The notes under the pieces are model-generated. The model was not told the origin of the DNA. It saw only the letters and a list, made by a program, of their open reading frames with translations, and searched no databases. From CAZTLI01 sp964614375 (GTDB lineage: Bacteria; Chloroflexota; Anaerolineae; Aggregatilineales; Phototrophicaceae), in assembly GCA_964614375.1 (NCBI GenBank), contig CAZTLI010000080.1, positions 1 through 15,625 of the forward strand: 15,625 nt of DNA, read 5' to 3'. Numbering within the stretch: position 1 is the first letter of the stretch; each line of letters opens with the position of its first letter. Of this stretch, positions 1 to 7,276 are shown one piece after another. A program made the position numbers and the translations under genes.

Positions 1-568
1 AACTGCCCATATCGACTTCGGGGATGAGTTCTTTAGGAAACCAGTGTCCGGTAATCCGGGTGAACTCGGTTTTTTCGTGCAGATACTGGTCTAATTGCGG
101 GAGGAGGGTTGCACTGTAATGACTGAGGATGTCTTCGGCGCTTTCGTCGGTCACAGTGGTGAGGTCGCTGCGCTCGGCTTCATTGAGTTTATGCGGTACT
201 TGTAAATCGCTGGCAAACTCACGCGAATTGCGCCCGTTGTCGCCCTCAAAGTCCACGGCAATGACGTTAAAGTCACCATATTCTGTATTCTGTCCGGGCC
301 GAGAGCCTGTGACTGTGCCGATGGCATAATTCAACGCCGGGAAAATGATACGCTGTTTCTTCTTATAACTGTGAGATGGATTATAGACGAGCGTATCTTT
401 ATATTTTTCTTCGAGTTGTTGATGCTGGTCGTGCAGACGCTTTTCGATCAATTGCAATGCCAATTGCTGGCTCGTGAGCGGGGTTTCCCCTTCCAGCAAG
501 ACATTGGATAGATATTCAATGTCTTCTGGTGAAATCTCAAAGTTCTGCATCCATGAATATGATTGCAT
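1..568 (-). CDS. Hypothetical protein, N-terminal part (cut by window edge)
   Basis: An open frame with no stop runs from ATG at 568 to the left edge, giving 189 residues; the C-terminal part lies outside the window. A good Shine-Dalgarno GGAGG (580-584, minus) stands 11 nt before the ATG. A second in-frame ATG at 550 is possible but worse placed. The N-terminal 60 residues are rich in Glu, Gln and Leu and look helical. They are followed by a basic patch (SYKKKQRIIFPALNYAIG) and a mixed strand region (EYGDFNVIAVDFEGD). There is no signal peptide or membrane segment, so it is probably cytoplasmic. I do not recognise the family and assign no function. It is divergent from the rpmH cluster and separated from it by about 415 bases. 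That the frame is real is well supported by the ribosome site and the uninterrupted length; the role is unknown. Confidence 0.75.
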   Translation of the reverse strand, partial: MQSYSWMQNFEISPEDIEYLSNVLLEGETPLTSQQLALQLIEKRLHDQHQQLEEKYKDTLVYNPSHSYKKKQRIIFPALNYAIGTVTGSRPGQNTEYGDFNVIAVDFEGDNGRNSREFASDLQVPHKLNEAERSDLTTVTDESAEDILSHYSATLLPQLDQYLHEKTEFTRITGHWFPKELIPEVDMGS

Positions 569-603
569 ACTGAGGCGTACCTCCACGTTGATTAGGCGGT
601 TGG

Positions 604-648
604 TTGTGTGTCGCGCTGAACTCCACGCGCATGAGTGGAGCAACACAA
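604..648 (-). promoter_or_regulatory. Nested hairpin in the leader of the left-edge gene
   Basis: CTCCAC (621-626) and GTGGAG (635-640) form a perfect 6-bp stem with an 8-nt loop. It is enclosed by TTGTGT (604-609) paired with ACACAA (643-648). On the minus strand this lies about 55-80 nt upstream of the ATG at 568. The same CTCCAC word recurs at 581-586, overlapping the complement of the Shine-Dalgarno, so the minus-strand CTCCAC (640-635) could pair with either copy. A regulatory role is inference. Confidence 0.3.
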
Positions 649-867
649 AAGGCGCAGAACGCTGCTTGTAGATAGGGTGTTGGATGAATTATGGTGTAGT
701 TCGGTTGTAAGTTTGTGTTCGACACGACAGATTTGATAATTCAGTTACTCACCCATATCGGGTTTCTTGATGGGCAGTTGTGGATTCGCGATATCTAGCA
801 ATATATTTTTTGGGAGCGACAGGATTTCAAATGATTATTACTGGTTCAATATATAGACTAATCCCAA

Positions 868-897
868 ATTATACTTGACAGTGTTGGCTGTTTGCAA
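868..897 (-). promoter_or_regulatory. Putative promoter facing the left-edge gene
   Basis: On the minus strand a consensus -10 TATAAT (868-873) lies 18 bp from TTGCAA (892-897), a 4 of 6 match to the -35 consensus. Transcription would start near 861 and give a leader of roughly 290 nt before the ATG at 568. It is back to back with the rpmH promoter. Confidence 0.4.
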
Positions 898-905
898 GCG
901 TTGGG

Positions 906-935
906 TTGACCGGGCTATGGCTTGTAGGTTATACT
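906..935 (+). promoter_or_regulatory. Promoter of the rpmH cluster
   Basis: TTGACC (906-911) and TATACT (930-935) are separated by 18 bp, each one mismatch from the housekeeping consensus. The predicted start near 942 gives a leader of about 42 nt to the rpmH ATG at 984. It probably drives rpmH and the tightly packed genes after it. A consensus-like TTGACA at 875-880 lies further upstream but has no -10 at a workable distance. Confidence 0.65.
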
Positions 936-983
936 GTTCCACTCTGGGTTGTAGAATTTGTAACAATCAAACAAGAGGTGAAG

Positions 984-1160
984 ATGTCAACCAAACGAAC
1001 CTGGCAGCCCAAAATTCGTCGTCGTAAACGTGTTCATGGTTTTCGTCAGCGGATGACAACCCGGGGTGGACGTCGTGTTTTAAAAGCACGGCGTGCGCGT
1101 GGTCGTCATCAATTGACAGTGACCCCCAATCACGTTAAGAAGGTGAATTGGAAAGCCTGA
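984..1160 (+). CDS. rpmH: 50S ribosomal protein L34
   Basis: This is the small, very basic L34 protein of the large ribosomal subunit. The diagnostic core is clear: KRTWQPKIRRRKRVHGFRQR near the N-terminus, then MTTRGGRRVLKARRARGRH. The start is ATG at 984, preceded by AGAGGTG at a suitable distance; the frame stays open upstream but that part does not resemble L34. The protein is 58 residues, against about 44-47 usually. The surplus is a C-terminal tail of about 12 residues (TPNHVKKVNWKA) after the normal end. It is followed 10 nt later by rnpA, the common bacterial order. Confidence 0.96.
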   Translation: MSTKRTWQPKIRRRKRVHGFRQRMTTRGGRRVLKARRARGRHQLTVTPNHVKKVNWKA

Positions 1161-1170
1161 GACAGCTTGT

Positions 1171-1515
1171 ATGGAACGGCGCTTGCGCCTGCGTGATACG
1201 AGCGCCTTTGAACGTTTGAAGCAGCAAGGTCGGGCCTATCGTCATCCGATGTTGATGATGAGTCTGGCCTCGAATGGTTTAGCCCATAATCGCTATGGTT
1301 TTATCACCAGCAAACAGCTAGGGAATGCCGTTGTCCGCAATCGAGTTCGCCGCTTACTACGCGAAGGTATCCGGCGCTTACACCCACATCTCCTCACAGG
1401 GTACGACGTTGCCTTCATCGCCCGTCCAACGCTTGTTGGGCAACCATACGCCGATGTGCTGCGTATATTAAGTGAATTGTTGTATCGGGCAGATTTACTG
1501 GAGGAACACCCATGA
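1171..1515 (+). CDS. rnpA: Ribonuclease P protein component
   Basis: This is the protein subunit of RNase P, which binds the catalytic RNA and helps process the 5' end of precursor tRNAs. The 114-residue length is typical. The family signature is complete at residues 50-65 (LGNAVVRNRVRRLLRE), the conserved RNR basic helix that contacts the RNA. The N-terminal ERRLRLRDTSAFERL is the usual start of the fold. It lies 10 nt after rpmH and its stop overlaps the yidD start in an ATGA junction (1512-1515), which suggests translational coupling. The Shine-Dalgarno before ATG 1171 is weak, so coupling to rpmH is also likely. Confidence 0.95.
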   Translation: MERRLRLRDTSAFERLKQQGRAYRHPMLMMSLASNGLAHNRYGFITSKQLGNAVVRNRVRRLLREGIRRLHPHLLTGYDVAFIARPTLVGQPYADVLRILSELLYRADLLEEHP

Positions 1516-1730
1516 AGACGATTGCATTGGCGATGATCCGTTTTTATAAACGGTTTATCTCACCCGTATTGCCCTCTTCATGTCGTTTTGAACCAACCTG
1601 TTCGATGTATACCTATGAAGCTATCGAGATTCATGGGGTGGTCAAGGGAACATGGCTCGGTATCAAGCGGATTTCGCGCTGTCATCCGCTGAATCCGGGC
1701 GGGTATGATCCTGTGCCGCCTAAGGAGTGA
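1512..1730 (+). CDS. yidD: Membrane protein insertion efficiency factor YidD
   Basis: YidD is a small membrane-associated protein thought to assist YidC-dependent insertion of inner membrane proteins. The 72 residues show the full family pattern: an N-terminal amphipathic helix (IRFYKRFISPVLPSSCRFEPTCS), the conserved cysteines C24, C30 and C57, and RCHPLNPGGYDPVP near the end. The start overlaps the rnpA stop by four bases. Its own stop overlaps the GTG of the next frame (GTGA at 1727-1730). The position between rnpA and yidC is the usual one, here with an extra gene inserted. Confidence 0.95.
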   Translation: MKTIALAMIRFYKRFISPVLPSSCRFEPTCSMYTYEAIEIHGVVKGTWLGIKRISRCHPLNPGGYDPVPPKE

Positions 1731-2911
1731 ACGGATCATTGTTTAATGAGCAATCATCTCATCCACATCGCTGGCTGAGCATTTTGGTTTTTATCGTCGT
1801 TTTCGCATCGGCCTGTGCGCCTATTCGCATCGGCACAAGTTGGCCTTCTGTTAGCACAATTGGCGACGATCAAACCCTCGTCGTCGCGTTTAATACCGAA
1901 ATCATTCAGATCGATCCCACGAGGGGATTGGCGGTTGAACTTGTCGATGCCGATGGCAACCCGCGCCTGGATGAACAGGGCAATCCCCGCCCCTGGCGCG
2001 TGGATGGCAACGAATTAGAGGGCGCGAATTTCTTTTCTGCCCCGATTGTGGTGGCGGACGGTTCGTCGCTGTTGTTTGCCTCGTCCACCGGTTTCATGTA
2101 CGAGTTTAGCCTGGCGACGGCGCGGGTTGCCGATGCTGATGGTCATGACCTTCTTGGCGGAGTCATTGCCGATGTTGCCATGGATGACAATTATTACTAT
2201 GTGTCATTCATTTCTGGCGGATTAGCGGCTGTTGACCGCGAAACGTTTCAACAGGTCTGGTTTTTTGAGACTGCCGAAGGGGTGTGGGCGACGCCGCTGC
2301 TGGACGAAGGTGTTTTGTACGTTGGGTCGATGAACCACATCCTTTACGCTATTGACGCGCAAACAGGTGCCGAACTGTGGCAAGTGGATTTGCGCGGTGG
2401 TGTCGCGGCGACGCCCCTCATATATAACAATCGACTCTATGTGGGTAGTTTTGCACGGGCAATTTTCGAGATTTCAATTGACGGTGAAATCTTGAACGAG
2501 TATGCTACCGCTAGTTGGGTGTGGAGTACGCCCGTTGTCTACAATGATGTGTTGTTCTTTGGCGATTTAAGCGGTGCAGTTTATGCGCTGGACACGACAG
2601 ACGACCTGGCGGAAGTCTGGCGCTTCGAGACTGGCACACTCGGCATTCGTGCCCAACCGGTGGTAACGGACACGCATGTGATTGTGGCAACCCGCGACGG
2701 TATCGTGTTCTGGCTGGATCGCATTACGGGTGAAGAACTATTTACCCGGCAGGTAGCTGGTGAAATTCTGTCGAATATGGTCGTCATTTCGCCTACTGAT
2801 ACCTTGAATATCGACCCTATGGTTGTCATCAGCACAGTTAATCCGGGTGCGTTACTGACAGCTTACCGACTGGATACAGGCCAGAGTCTTTGGACATATC
2901 CATCTCAATAA
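1727..2911 (+). CDS. PQQ-like beta-propeller lipoprotein in the YidC operon
   Basis: The 394-residue protein has a hydrophobic segment at 17-29 ending in ASAC, a plausible lipobox with lipidated Cys30. It is therefore probably anchored outside the cytoplasmic membrane. The rest is built of PQQ/WD-like blades of the type W-x-T-P-L-hydrophobic ... LYVGS ... LYAIDAQTGAELW. About seven blades can be picked out, clearest between residues 185 and 350. These propellers (as in BamB) usually mediate protein-protein contacts. The start is uncertain. GTG 1727 overlaps the yidD stop, but AAGGAG lies directly against it; the in-frame TTG at 1739 is better spaced and would shorten the protein by 4 residues. 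It sits between yidD and yidC, which suggests a role beside the insertase, but that is inference. Confidence 0.85.
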   Translation: MNGSLFNEQSSHPHRWLSILVFIVVFASACAPIRIGTSWPSVSTIGDDQTLVVAFNTEIIQIDPTRGLAVELVDADGNPRLDEQGNPRPWRVDGNELEGANFFSAPIVVADGSSLLFASSTGFMYEFSLATARVADADGHDLLGGVIADVAMDDNYYYVSFISGGLAAVDRETFQQVWFFETAEGVWATPLLDEGVLYVGSMNHILYAIDAQTGAELWQVDLRGGVAATPLIYNNRLYVGSFARAIFEISIDGEILNEYATASWVWSTPVVYNDVLFFGDLSGAVYALDTTDDLAEVWRFETGTLGIRAQPVVTDTHVIVATRDGIVFWLDRITGEELFTRQVAGEILSNMVVISPTDTLNIDPMVVISTVNPGALLTAYRLDTGQSLWTYPSQ

Positions 2912-2936
2912 CCTGGCCCAATGGAGTTGTAATCGT

Positions 2937-3758
2937 ATGTGGGATTTAATCATCAACCCGTTTGTCACCTTGCTGACCGTGCTTTATTCGGTATTGAGCA
3001 ATGATATTGTGCTGGCGATTATTGTGCTGACCATTATCATTCGTTTGGCGACGTATCCGTTGACCGTGCAGCAGCAGAAATCAGCGAAAGCGATGCAGGA
3101 ACTTCAGCCGAAATTGAAGAAGCTGCAAGAGAAATATAAGAATGACCGCGAGAAGCTGTCGCAAGCGCAGATGGAATTGTATAAAGAGCATGGCGTCAAT
3201 CCATTTGGGGGTTGTTTGCCCTTACTCATTCAATTCCCGATTTTGATCGGTCTCTATCAGGCCATCATTCATGCCCTTGCCGCCACACCCTATCAATTAG
3301 TTGATTTGCCGAGTCGGTTGCTTGTGCCCGGTTTGGATGGCTTGATTCCGCTGCAACGCTTCTGGCTGGGTATGGATTTGACTCAGCCGCCGACGTTGAA
3401 TCCACAGTATGCACTGGTTTTGCCTTTGCTGGTGCTGGCGACGACGTGGATACAACAGAAATTTGCCATGCCTTCACCAACGAAAACCGAGGGCGATGAA
3501 CAGCCCAATCAAGCGCAGGCAGTCACCCAGTCGATGACGACGATCATGCCGTTGATGTTTGGCTTCTTCTCGTTGTCATTCTCTGTGGGCTTGTCGATTT
3601 ATTTCGTGGTGTCCAACATTGTCGGTATTTTCCAATATGGTTTGCTCGCAAACGGCGGTCTCAGTCGCCTGCGTGGGCGTTCGTCAGATGACGAAAGTCT
3701 GGCGGTTGCACCGGCGGGTGGATCCAGTAAAAAGGCCAACAAAGCGAAGGCGAAGTAA
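2937..3758 (+). CDS. yidC: Membrane protein insertase YidC/Oxa1
   Basis: YidC inserts and folds membrane proteins, alone or with SecYEG. The 273-residue protein is the short form without the large periplasmic domain of proteobacterial YidC. The visible parts are a hydrophobic N-terminus (residues 4-40) containing Arg36, matching the conserved groove arginine; a charged helical cytoplasmic hairpin (about 44-86); the conserved NPFGGCLPLLIQFPILIGLY (88-107); and further membrane segments around 158-175 and 203-235. The C-terminal tail is basic and rich in Lys and Ala, as in forms that contact the ribosome. There is no lipoprotein signal before the first segment, unlike SpoIIIJ of Bacillus. GGAG lies 10 nt before ATG 2937. 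It belongs to the rpmH cluster and is followed by jag. Confidence 0.96.
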   Translation: MWDLIINPFVTLLTVLYSVLSNDIVLAIIVLTIIIRLATYPLTVQQQKSAKAMQELQPKLKKLQEKYKNDREKLSQAQMELYKEHGVNPFGGCLPLLIQFPILIGLYQAIIHALAATPYQLVDLPSRLLVPGLDGLIPLQRFWLGMDLTQPPTLNPQYALVLPLLVLATTWIQQKFAMPSPTKTEGDEQPNQAQAVTQSMTTIMPLMFGFFSLSFSVGLSIYFVVSNIVGIFQYGLLANGGLSRLRGRSSDDESLAVAPAGGSSKKANKAKAK

Positions 3759-3796
3759 GCGCGCTGCACCTGATTCAATTTTATCTTGCGTATGAA

Positions 3797-3829
3797 GCGG
3801 GTTGTAGTCATGAATTGGCTGCAACCTGT
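3797..3829 (+). other. Hairpin between yidC and jag
   Basis: GGTTGTA (3800-3806) pairs with TGCAACC (3820-3826) across a 13-nt loop with one G-U pair. Three more pairs (two of them G-U) extend the stem outward to 3797 and 3829. No T-run follows, so it is not an intrinsic terminator. It sits about 50 nt before the jag start and may be a processing or stability element. Confidence 0.3.
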
Positions 3830-3875
3830 ATGTATTGATAATTACCTGTTTGATCCTTTGTGGGGATGTGTACCT

Positions 3876-4589
3876 ATGACCAGTATTGAATGTACAGGGG
3901 AGACTGTTGAAGAGGCGGTTGCAGCAGGACTAAAAGAGCTAGGCGTGACGGTTACGGATGTCATCGTCGAGGTATTGGAAGAGCCAAGTCGGGGTGTGTT
4001 TGGAATTGGCGCTAGAGAAGCGCGGGTTCGCCTCCAGTTGATTGGTCGCGCACCACAAGCAGCGCCTGCTCCTACTGCCGATGTGAGTGACGACGACGAG
4101 GATAGTGATGACGAAATCAGCGAAGATGACGCCAAAGTAGGGCGCGAAGTGCTGCTGGAATTGCTCGGCAAAATGCGGATTCGCGCGGAGGTTGAGGTGC
4201 GTCGCGCCGACCCGACCCGCGATGGCGAACCTGCGCCCTGGATGCTGGATGTGAGTGGGCAGTCCGTCAATAGCTTGATTGGTAAACGTGGCGAGACCCT
4301 GGCCTCACTGCAATACATCACGCGCTTGATTACCAGTCGTCGTTTACAGCGCCGCGCCAATATCATTATTGATGTCGATGGTTATAAATCGCGACGGTCT
4401 GAACGCCTGCGTTTGTTGGCGCTGCGGATGGCTGACCAGTGCGTGCAGCAGGGACGTACCATTACGCTTGAGCCGATGCCACCCAATGAGCGTCGTATCA
4501 TCCATCTGACGCTGCGAAATCGTGCGGATGTGACGACGCGCAGTGTGGGCGAAGGCGATTCGCGCAAAGTGACGATTGTGCCAAAGTAA
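3876..4589 (+). CDS. jag: KhpB/Jag RNA-binding protein
   Basis: KhpB (Jag, SpoIIIJ-associated) is a cytoplasmic RNA-binding protein linked in Gram-positives to cell elongation and division. All three domains are visible in 237 residues: the Jag-N domain (1-55, with the GVFGIG turn at 40-45), a KH domain with a GKRG loop at 136-139, and a C-terminal R3H domain with R206 and H210 (RRIIH). An acidic linker (about 70-85, mostly Asp, Glu and Ser) joins the first two. The frame is open upstream to 3786, but only ATG 3876 has a Shine-Dalgarno (GGGGA, 9 nt upstream) and gives the family N-terminus (MTSIECTGETVEEAV). It follows yidC by 117 bases, the classical neighbourhood. Confidence 0.94.
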   Translation: MTSIECTGETVEEAVAAGLKELGVTVTDVIVEVLEEPSRGVFGIGAREARVRLQLIGRAPQAAPAPTADVSDDDEDSDDEISEDDAKVGREVLLELLGKMRIRAEVEVRRADPTRDGEPAPWMLDVSGQSVNSLIGKRGETLASLQYITRLITSRRLQRRANIIIDVDGYKSRRSERLRLLALRMADQCVQQGRTITLEPMPPNERRIIHLTLRNRADVTTRSVGEGDSRKVTIVPK

Positions 4590-4665
4590 TGGCATATCTT
4601 TTGGCTCAACGATTAAAAGTATGAAACACAGCGGCCTTCAGCGCGTTTCAAGGCGCTAATGCCAT

Positions 4666-4713
4666 GCCCATAGCACCCCTGTCCCACCCTTTCTGGTTAT
4701 GGGCCATCTTTTT
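4666..4713 (+). terminator. Possible terminator after jag
   Basis: GCCCATA (4666-4672) and TATGGGC (4698-4704) form a perfect 7-bp stem, followed after four bases by TTTTT (4709-4713). The loop is 25 nt, which is large for an intrinsic terminator, so this is a weak call. The 218-base gap between jag and the kinase holds no gene I can support. Confidence 0.35.
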
Positions 4714-4807
4714 ATTGGCGCTGTTGATATATAGGGTCGGCGGTCACAAAAATGGTATTTAAGCGCGCCCATGATAATGGCATTTTCATCACAAAAAGAA
4801 CGTTGTA

Positions 4808-5671
4808 ATGACTCTTTCAACAATTGATTATCTCCTCATCGGGCACATGACCGCTGACATCGGCAAAGATAACAGCCGCTATCTGGGTGGCACTGTGTCC
4901 TATGCGTCGCGGGTTGTCCATGCTTTTGGTTTAAATACGGGTGTCTTGACCAGCGCCGCTAAAAATGAACCGCTAGTCGCAGAACTCGAACCCTATGCCG
5001 CGCTGCATATCATTGATGCGGACGCGACCTCAACCTTTGAGAATGTATATACACCGCAGGGACGCAATCAATATTTGCGCGGTGTGGCGGCAAAAATTGG
5101 TGTGGGGGATGTGCCAGATGAATGGCGAACTGCGCCGCTGGTGCATCTGGGCCCATTGACCGACGAAGTAGACCCGCGCATCGCCGATTTATTCCCCGAT
5201 GCCACCGTGCTCGTAACGCTGCAAGGGTGGCTGCGGCGCTGGGGTGATGATGGGTTGGTGCGTTTCAAACGTTGGTATGACGAAGCGGCCTTAAAAGCGA
5301 TGGATATTCTGGTATTTAGCGAAGAAGACATTCGCGAAGCCCCTGAACTTGAAGAAGAATATCGTCACATGGTTGAGCATCTCATCGTCACACGCTCCGC
5401 CAAAGGCGGCACATACTATCACAAGGGCGTACCCACGACCTATAACACCCCACAGGTCGAAGAACTCCATCCAACAGGCGCGGGCGACATCTTCGCAGCG
5501 GCATTATTGTGCAGTTTACCGTTGTTTAATCACAATATGTCGAAGGCCTTGCAGGTTGCGGCCCGATTAGCGGCGATTTCGGTCACACGCTTCGCCTTAG
5601 ACGGGTCGCCCACGCCTGAAGAAGTCCAACAAACGCTGGATGCGGTCAGGAACGAATCCAACAATGATTGA
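4808..5671 (+). CDS. PfkB-family carbohydrate/nucleoside kinase
   Basis: This is a ribokinase-like (PfkB) kinase that phosphorylates a sugar or nucleoside hydroxyl with ATP; the substrate cannot be read from the sequence. The 287 residues show the glycine pair of the N-terminal substrate region (GGTVSYASRVVHAFG, from G27) and the C-terminal signature PTGAGDIFAAALL (222-234), with the catalytic base Asp227 present. The first position of the usual DTGAGD is Pro here, which some family members share. The hydrophobic core and the length of about 290 are typical. The Shine-Dalgarno before ATG 4808 is poor. The 3' end overlaps the amidohydrolase start by 8 bases, so the two are probably co-translated and may act on related metabolites. 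It is less likely a true phosphofructokinase. Confidence 0.88.
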   Translation: MTLSTIDYLLIGHMTADIGKDNSRYLGGTVSYASRVVHAFGLNTGVLTSAAKNEPLVAELEPYAALHIIDADATSTFENVYTPQGRNQYLRGVAAKIGVGDVPDEWRTAPLVHLGPLTDEVDPRIADLFPDATVLVTLQGWLRRWGDDGLVRFKRWYDEAALKAMDILVFSEEDIREAPELEEEYRHMVEHLIVTRSAKGGTYYHKGVPTTYNTPQVEELHPTGAGDIFAAALLCSLPLFNHNMSKALQVAARLAAISVTRFALDGSPTPEEVQQTLDAVRNESNND

Positions 5672-7268
5672 CACTGTTCTCTATAATGGCACGATCATCA
5701 CACTTGATTCTTCATCTCCCCGTGTGTCTGCACTGGCGATTAGCGGCGGACGGATTGTGGCAATGGGCGGCAACGATGACATGCTAGCTCTGGCGTCGGC
5801 GCGAACGATCCGCACCAATTTAGCGGGGCGTTATGTGATTCCCGGCCTGACGGATGCCCACATTCACTGGGAATGGACAGCGCGTGCGCTGGATATGGTT
5901 GATTTATTTGAAGTCCCCACCAAAGAGGAAGCAATTCAGCGAGTCGCCGAACGCGCGCGGAATACGCCACCCGGCACATGGATACTCGGACGCGGGTGGA
6001 CGCAAGATATATGGCCTGATAGAGCTTTTCCCACGGCTGCGGGACTGGATGCGATTACACCCGATAATCCAGTCTATTTAAGCGCAAAGAGTGGTCATGC
6101 CGCCTGGGTGAACAGCGCGGCGTTGCGTTTGGCACATATTTCTGCCAATACACCTGACCCGGATGGCGGTCAAATTGTGCGCGATGCCAGCGGTCAACCC
6201 ACCGGGGTGCTTTTTGAGACGGCGATGGAACTGGTTGGGGCGACGATTCCTGATATATCGACAGAACAACTCGCAGCGCACATGACACGGGCACAAGACC
6301 TCGCCTTAGCCGCAGGGTTAACCAGTCTGCATGATTATGATGGGCCGTCGTGTTTGCGGGCGTTACAAGTGCTGCGCGAACGCGGTCAATTGGGTTTGCG
6401 CGTGGTGAAGAATATCAATCGTGAATGGATACCTCATGCTCATGCCCTTGGTATTCGCTGGGGATTTGGTGATGACTGGTTGCGAATTGGTGGATTGAAG
6501 ATTTTTGCCGATGGCGCATTGGGGCCGCGCACCGCCTATATGATTGACCCCTATGAAGGCGAACCAGACAACTATGGTATCGCCACGATTGACAAAGAAG
6601 AAATGACAGAACTGGTCAGCCGTGCTAGCGCTGCCGGAATCCCTTCAACTATCCACGCGATTGGTGACCGGGCAGTGCATGATGTGCTCGATGTCTATGA
6701 AATTGTACGTGGGGAAGAGGTCGCGCGTGGTGAAGTGCCATCGCAGCGCCGTCATCGTATCGAGCATGTGCAGATTATCCATCCAGATGATGCCCATCGT
6801 TTAGCGGAACTCAACGTGATTGCATCCATGCAGCCCATTCATGCCACATCGGATTACCAGATGTCGGATTCCTATTGGGGCAGTCGCGGCGCTTATGCCT
6901 ATAATCCGCGTATCCAACTCGATCAAGGTGTCGTCGTGGCCTTTGGGTCTGATTCGCCGGTTGAGCCGTTCGATCCGTTCGCTGGCATTTTCGCCGCAGT
7001 GACGCGCCGCCGCCCTGATGGATCGCCGGGTGTGGACGGTTGGTATCCTGAAGCGCGACTCACGCTGGATGAGGCATTACGCGGCTATACGCTTGGTCCC
7101 GCCTATGCCGCTGGATTGGAAACGCGACTCGGCAAACTCGTGCCGGGATTTCTTGCGGATTTGGTTGTGATTGACCGTGACCTTTATGCTATTCCGAGCC
7201 ACGACCTGCTCAAGGTGCAAGTTGTAGCGACGATGGTGGATGGTGTCTGGCGTTATGGTGATTTATAG
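5664..7268 (+). CDS. Metal-dependent amidohydrolase, YtcJ-like
   Basis: This 534-residue protein belongs to amidohydrolase family 3 (YtcJ-like), metal hydrolases of a TIM-barrel fold with a small beta-sandwich made from both ends. The visible motifs are the metal-binding DAHIH (H66, H68), the GGLKIFADGALG segment that carries the usual carboxylated lysine, IHAIGDRAVHDV, the RIEHVQIIHPDD histidine motif, and AFGSDSPVEPFDPFAG with the catalytic Asp. The C-terminus (GKLVPGFLADLVVIDRD) is the standard sandwich strand. ATG 5664 is chosen over the upstream open frame because AGGAA lies about 11 nt before it and IDTVLYNGTIITLD is the normal family start. No signal peptide is seen, so it is cytosolic. 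The natural substrate is unknown. It overlaps the kinase gene by 8 bases. Confidence 0.92.
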   Translation: MIDTVLYNGTIITLDSSSPRVSALAISGGRIVAMGGNDDMLALASARTIRTNLAGRYVIPGLTDAHIHWEWTARALDMVDLFEVPTKEEAIQRVAERARNTPPGTWILGRGWTQDIWPDRAFPTAAGLDAITPDNPVYLSAKSGHAAWVNSAALRLAHISANTPDPDGGQIVRDASGQPTGVLFETAMELVGATIPDISTEQLAAHMTRAQDLALAAGLTSLHDYDGPSCLRALQVLRERGQLGLRVVKNINREWIPHAHALGIRWGFGDDWLRIGGLKIFADGALGPRTAYMIDPYEGEPDNYGIATIDKEEMTELVSRASAAGIPSTIHAIGDRAVHDVLDVYEIVRGEEVARGEVPSQRRHRIEHVQIIHPDDAHRLAELNVIASMQPIHATSDYQMSDSYWGSRGAYAYNPRIQLDQGVVVAFGSDSPVEPFDPFAGIFAAVTRRRPDGSPGVDGWYPEARLTLDEALRGYTLGPAYAAGLETRLGKLVPGFLADLVVIDRDLYAIPSHDLLKVQVVATMVDGVWRYGDL

Positions 7269-7276
7269 CAATTTCA

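Larger units (their letters stand above)
569..983. other. Gene-free divergent intergenic region upstream of rpmH
   Basis: About 415 bases separate the left-edge gene from rpmH and hold no convincing gene. A 62-codon minus-strand frame at 537-725 overlaps the start of the left-edge gene in another frame and has no family resemblance. The region contains divergent promoters at 868-935, a nested hairpin at 604-648 and an AT-rich stretch at about 790-873. One DnaA-box-like nonamer, TGTGGATTC at 779-787, matches 7 of 9 positions of the reverse-complement consensus. A single imperfect box is not enough to call an origin, although rpmH is often close to oriC in bacteria. Confidence 0.6.

Noticed and set aside
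537..725. Minus-strand 62-codon open frame
   Set aside because: It overlaps the better supported left-edge gene in another frame, and its protein is low in informative pattern.
779..787. DnaA-box-like TGTGGATTC in an AT-rich region upstream of rpmH, suggesting oriC
   Set aside because: Only one imperfect box is seen, dnaA is not present, and an origin needs a cluster of boxes.
875..880. Perfect TTGACA as the rpmH -35
   Set aside because: No acceptable -10 lies 16-18 bp downstream; the pair at 906-935 is better.
1679..1701. Inverted repeat AGCGGAT ... ATCCGCT inside yidD, similar to the uvrB spacer palindrome
   Set aside because: It lies within conserved coding sequence with different spacing and is probably coincidence.
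3842..4366. Minus-strand 174-codon open frame opposite jag
   Set aside because: It is Ser/Thr-rich and arises from the complement of the jag codons; the Jag, KH and R3H motifs are on the plus strand.
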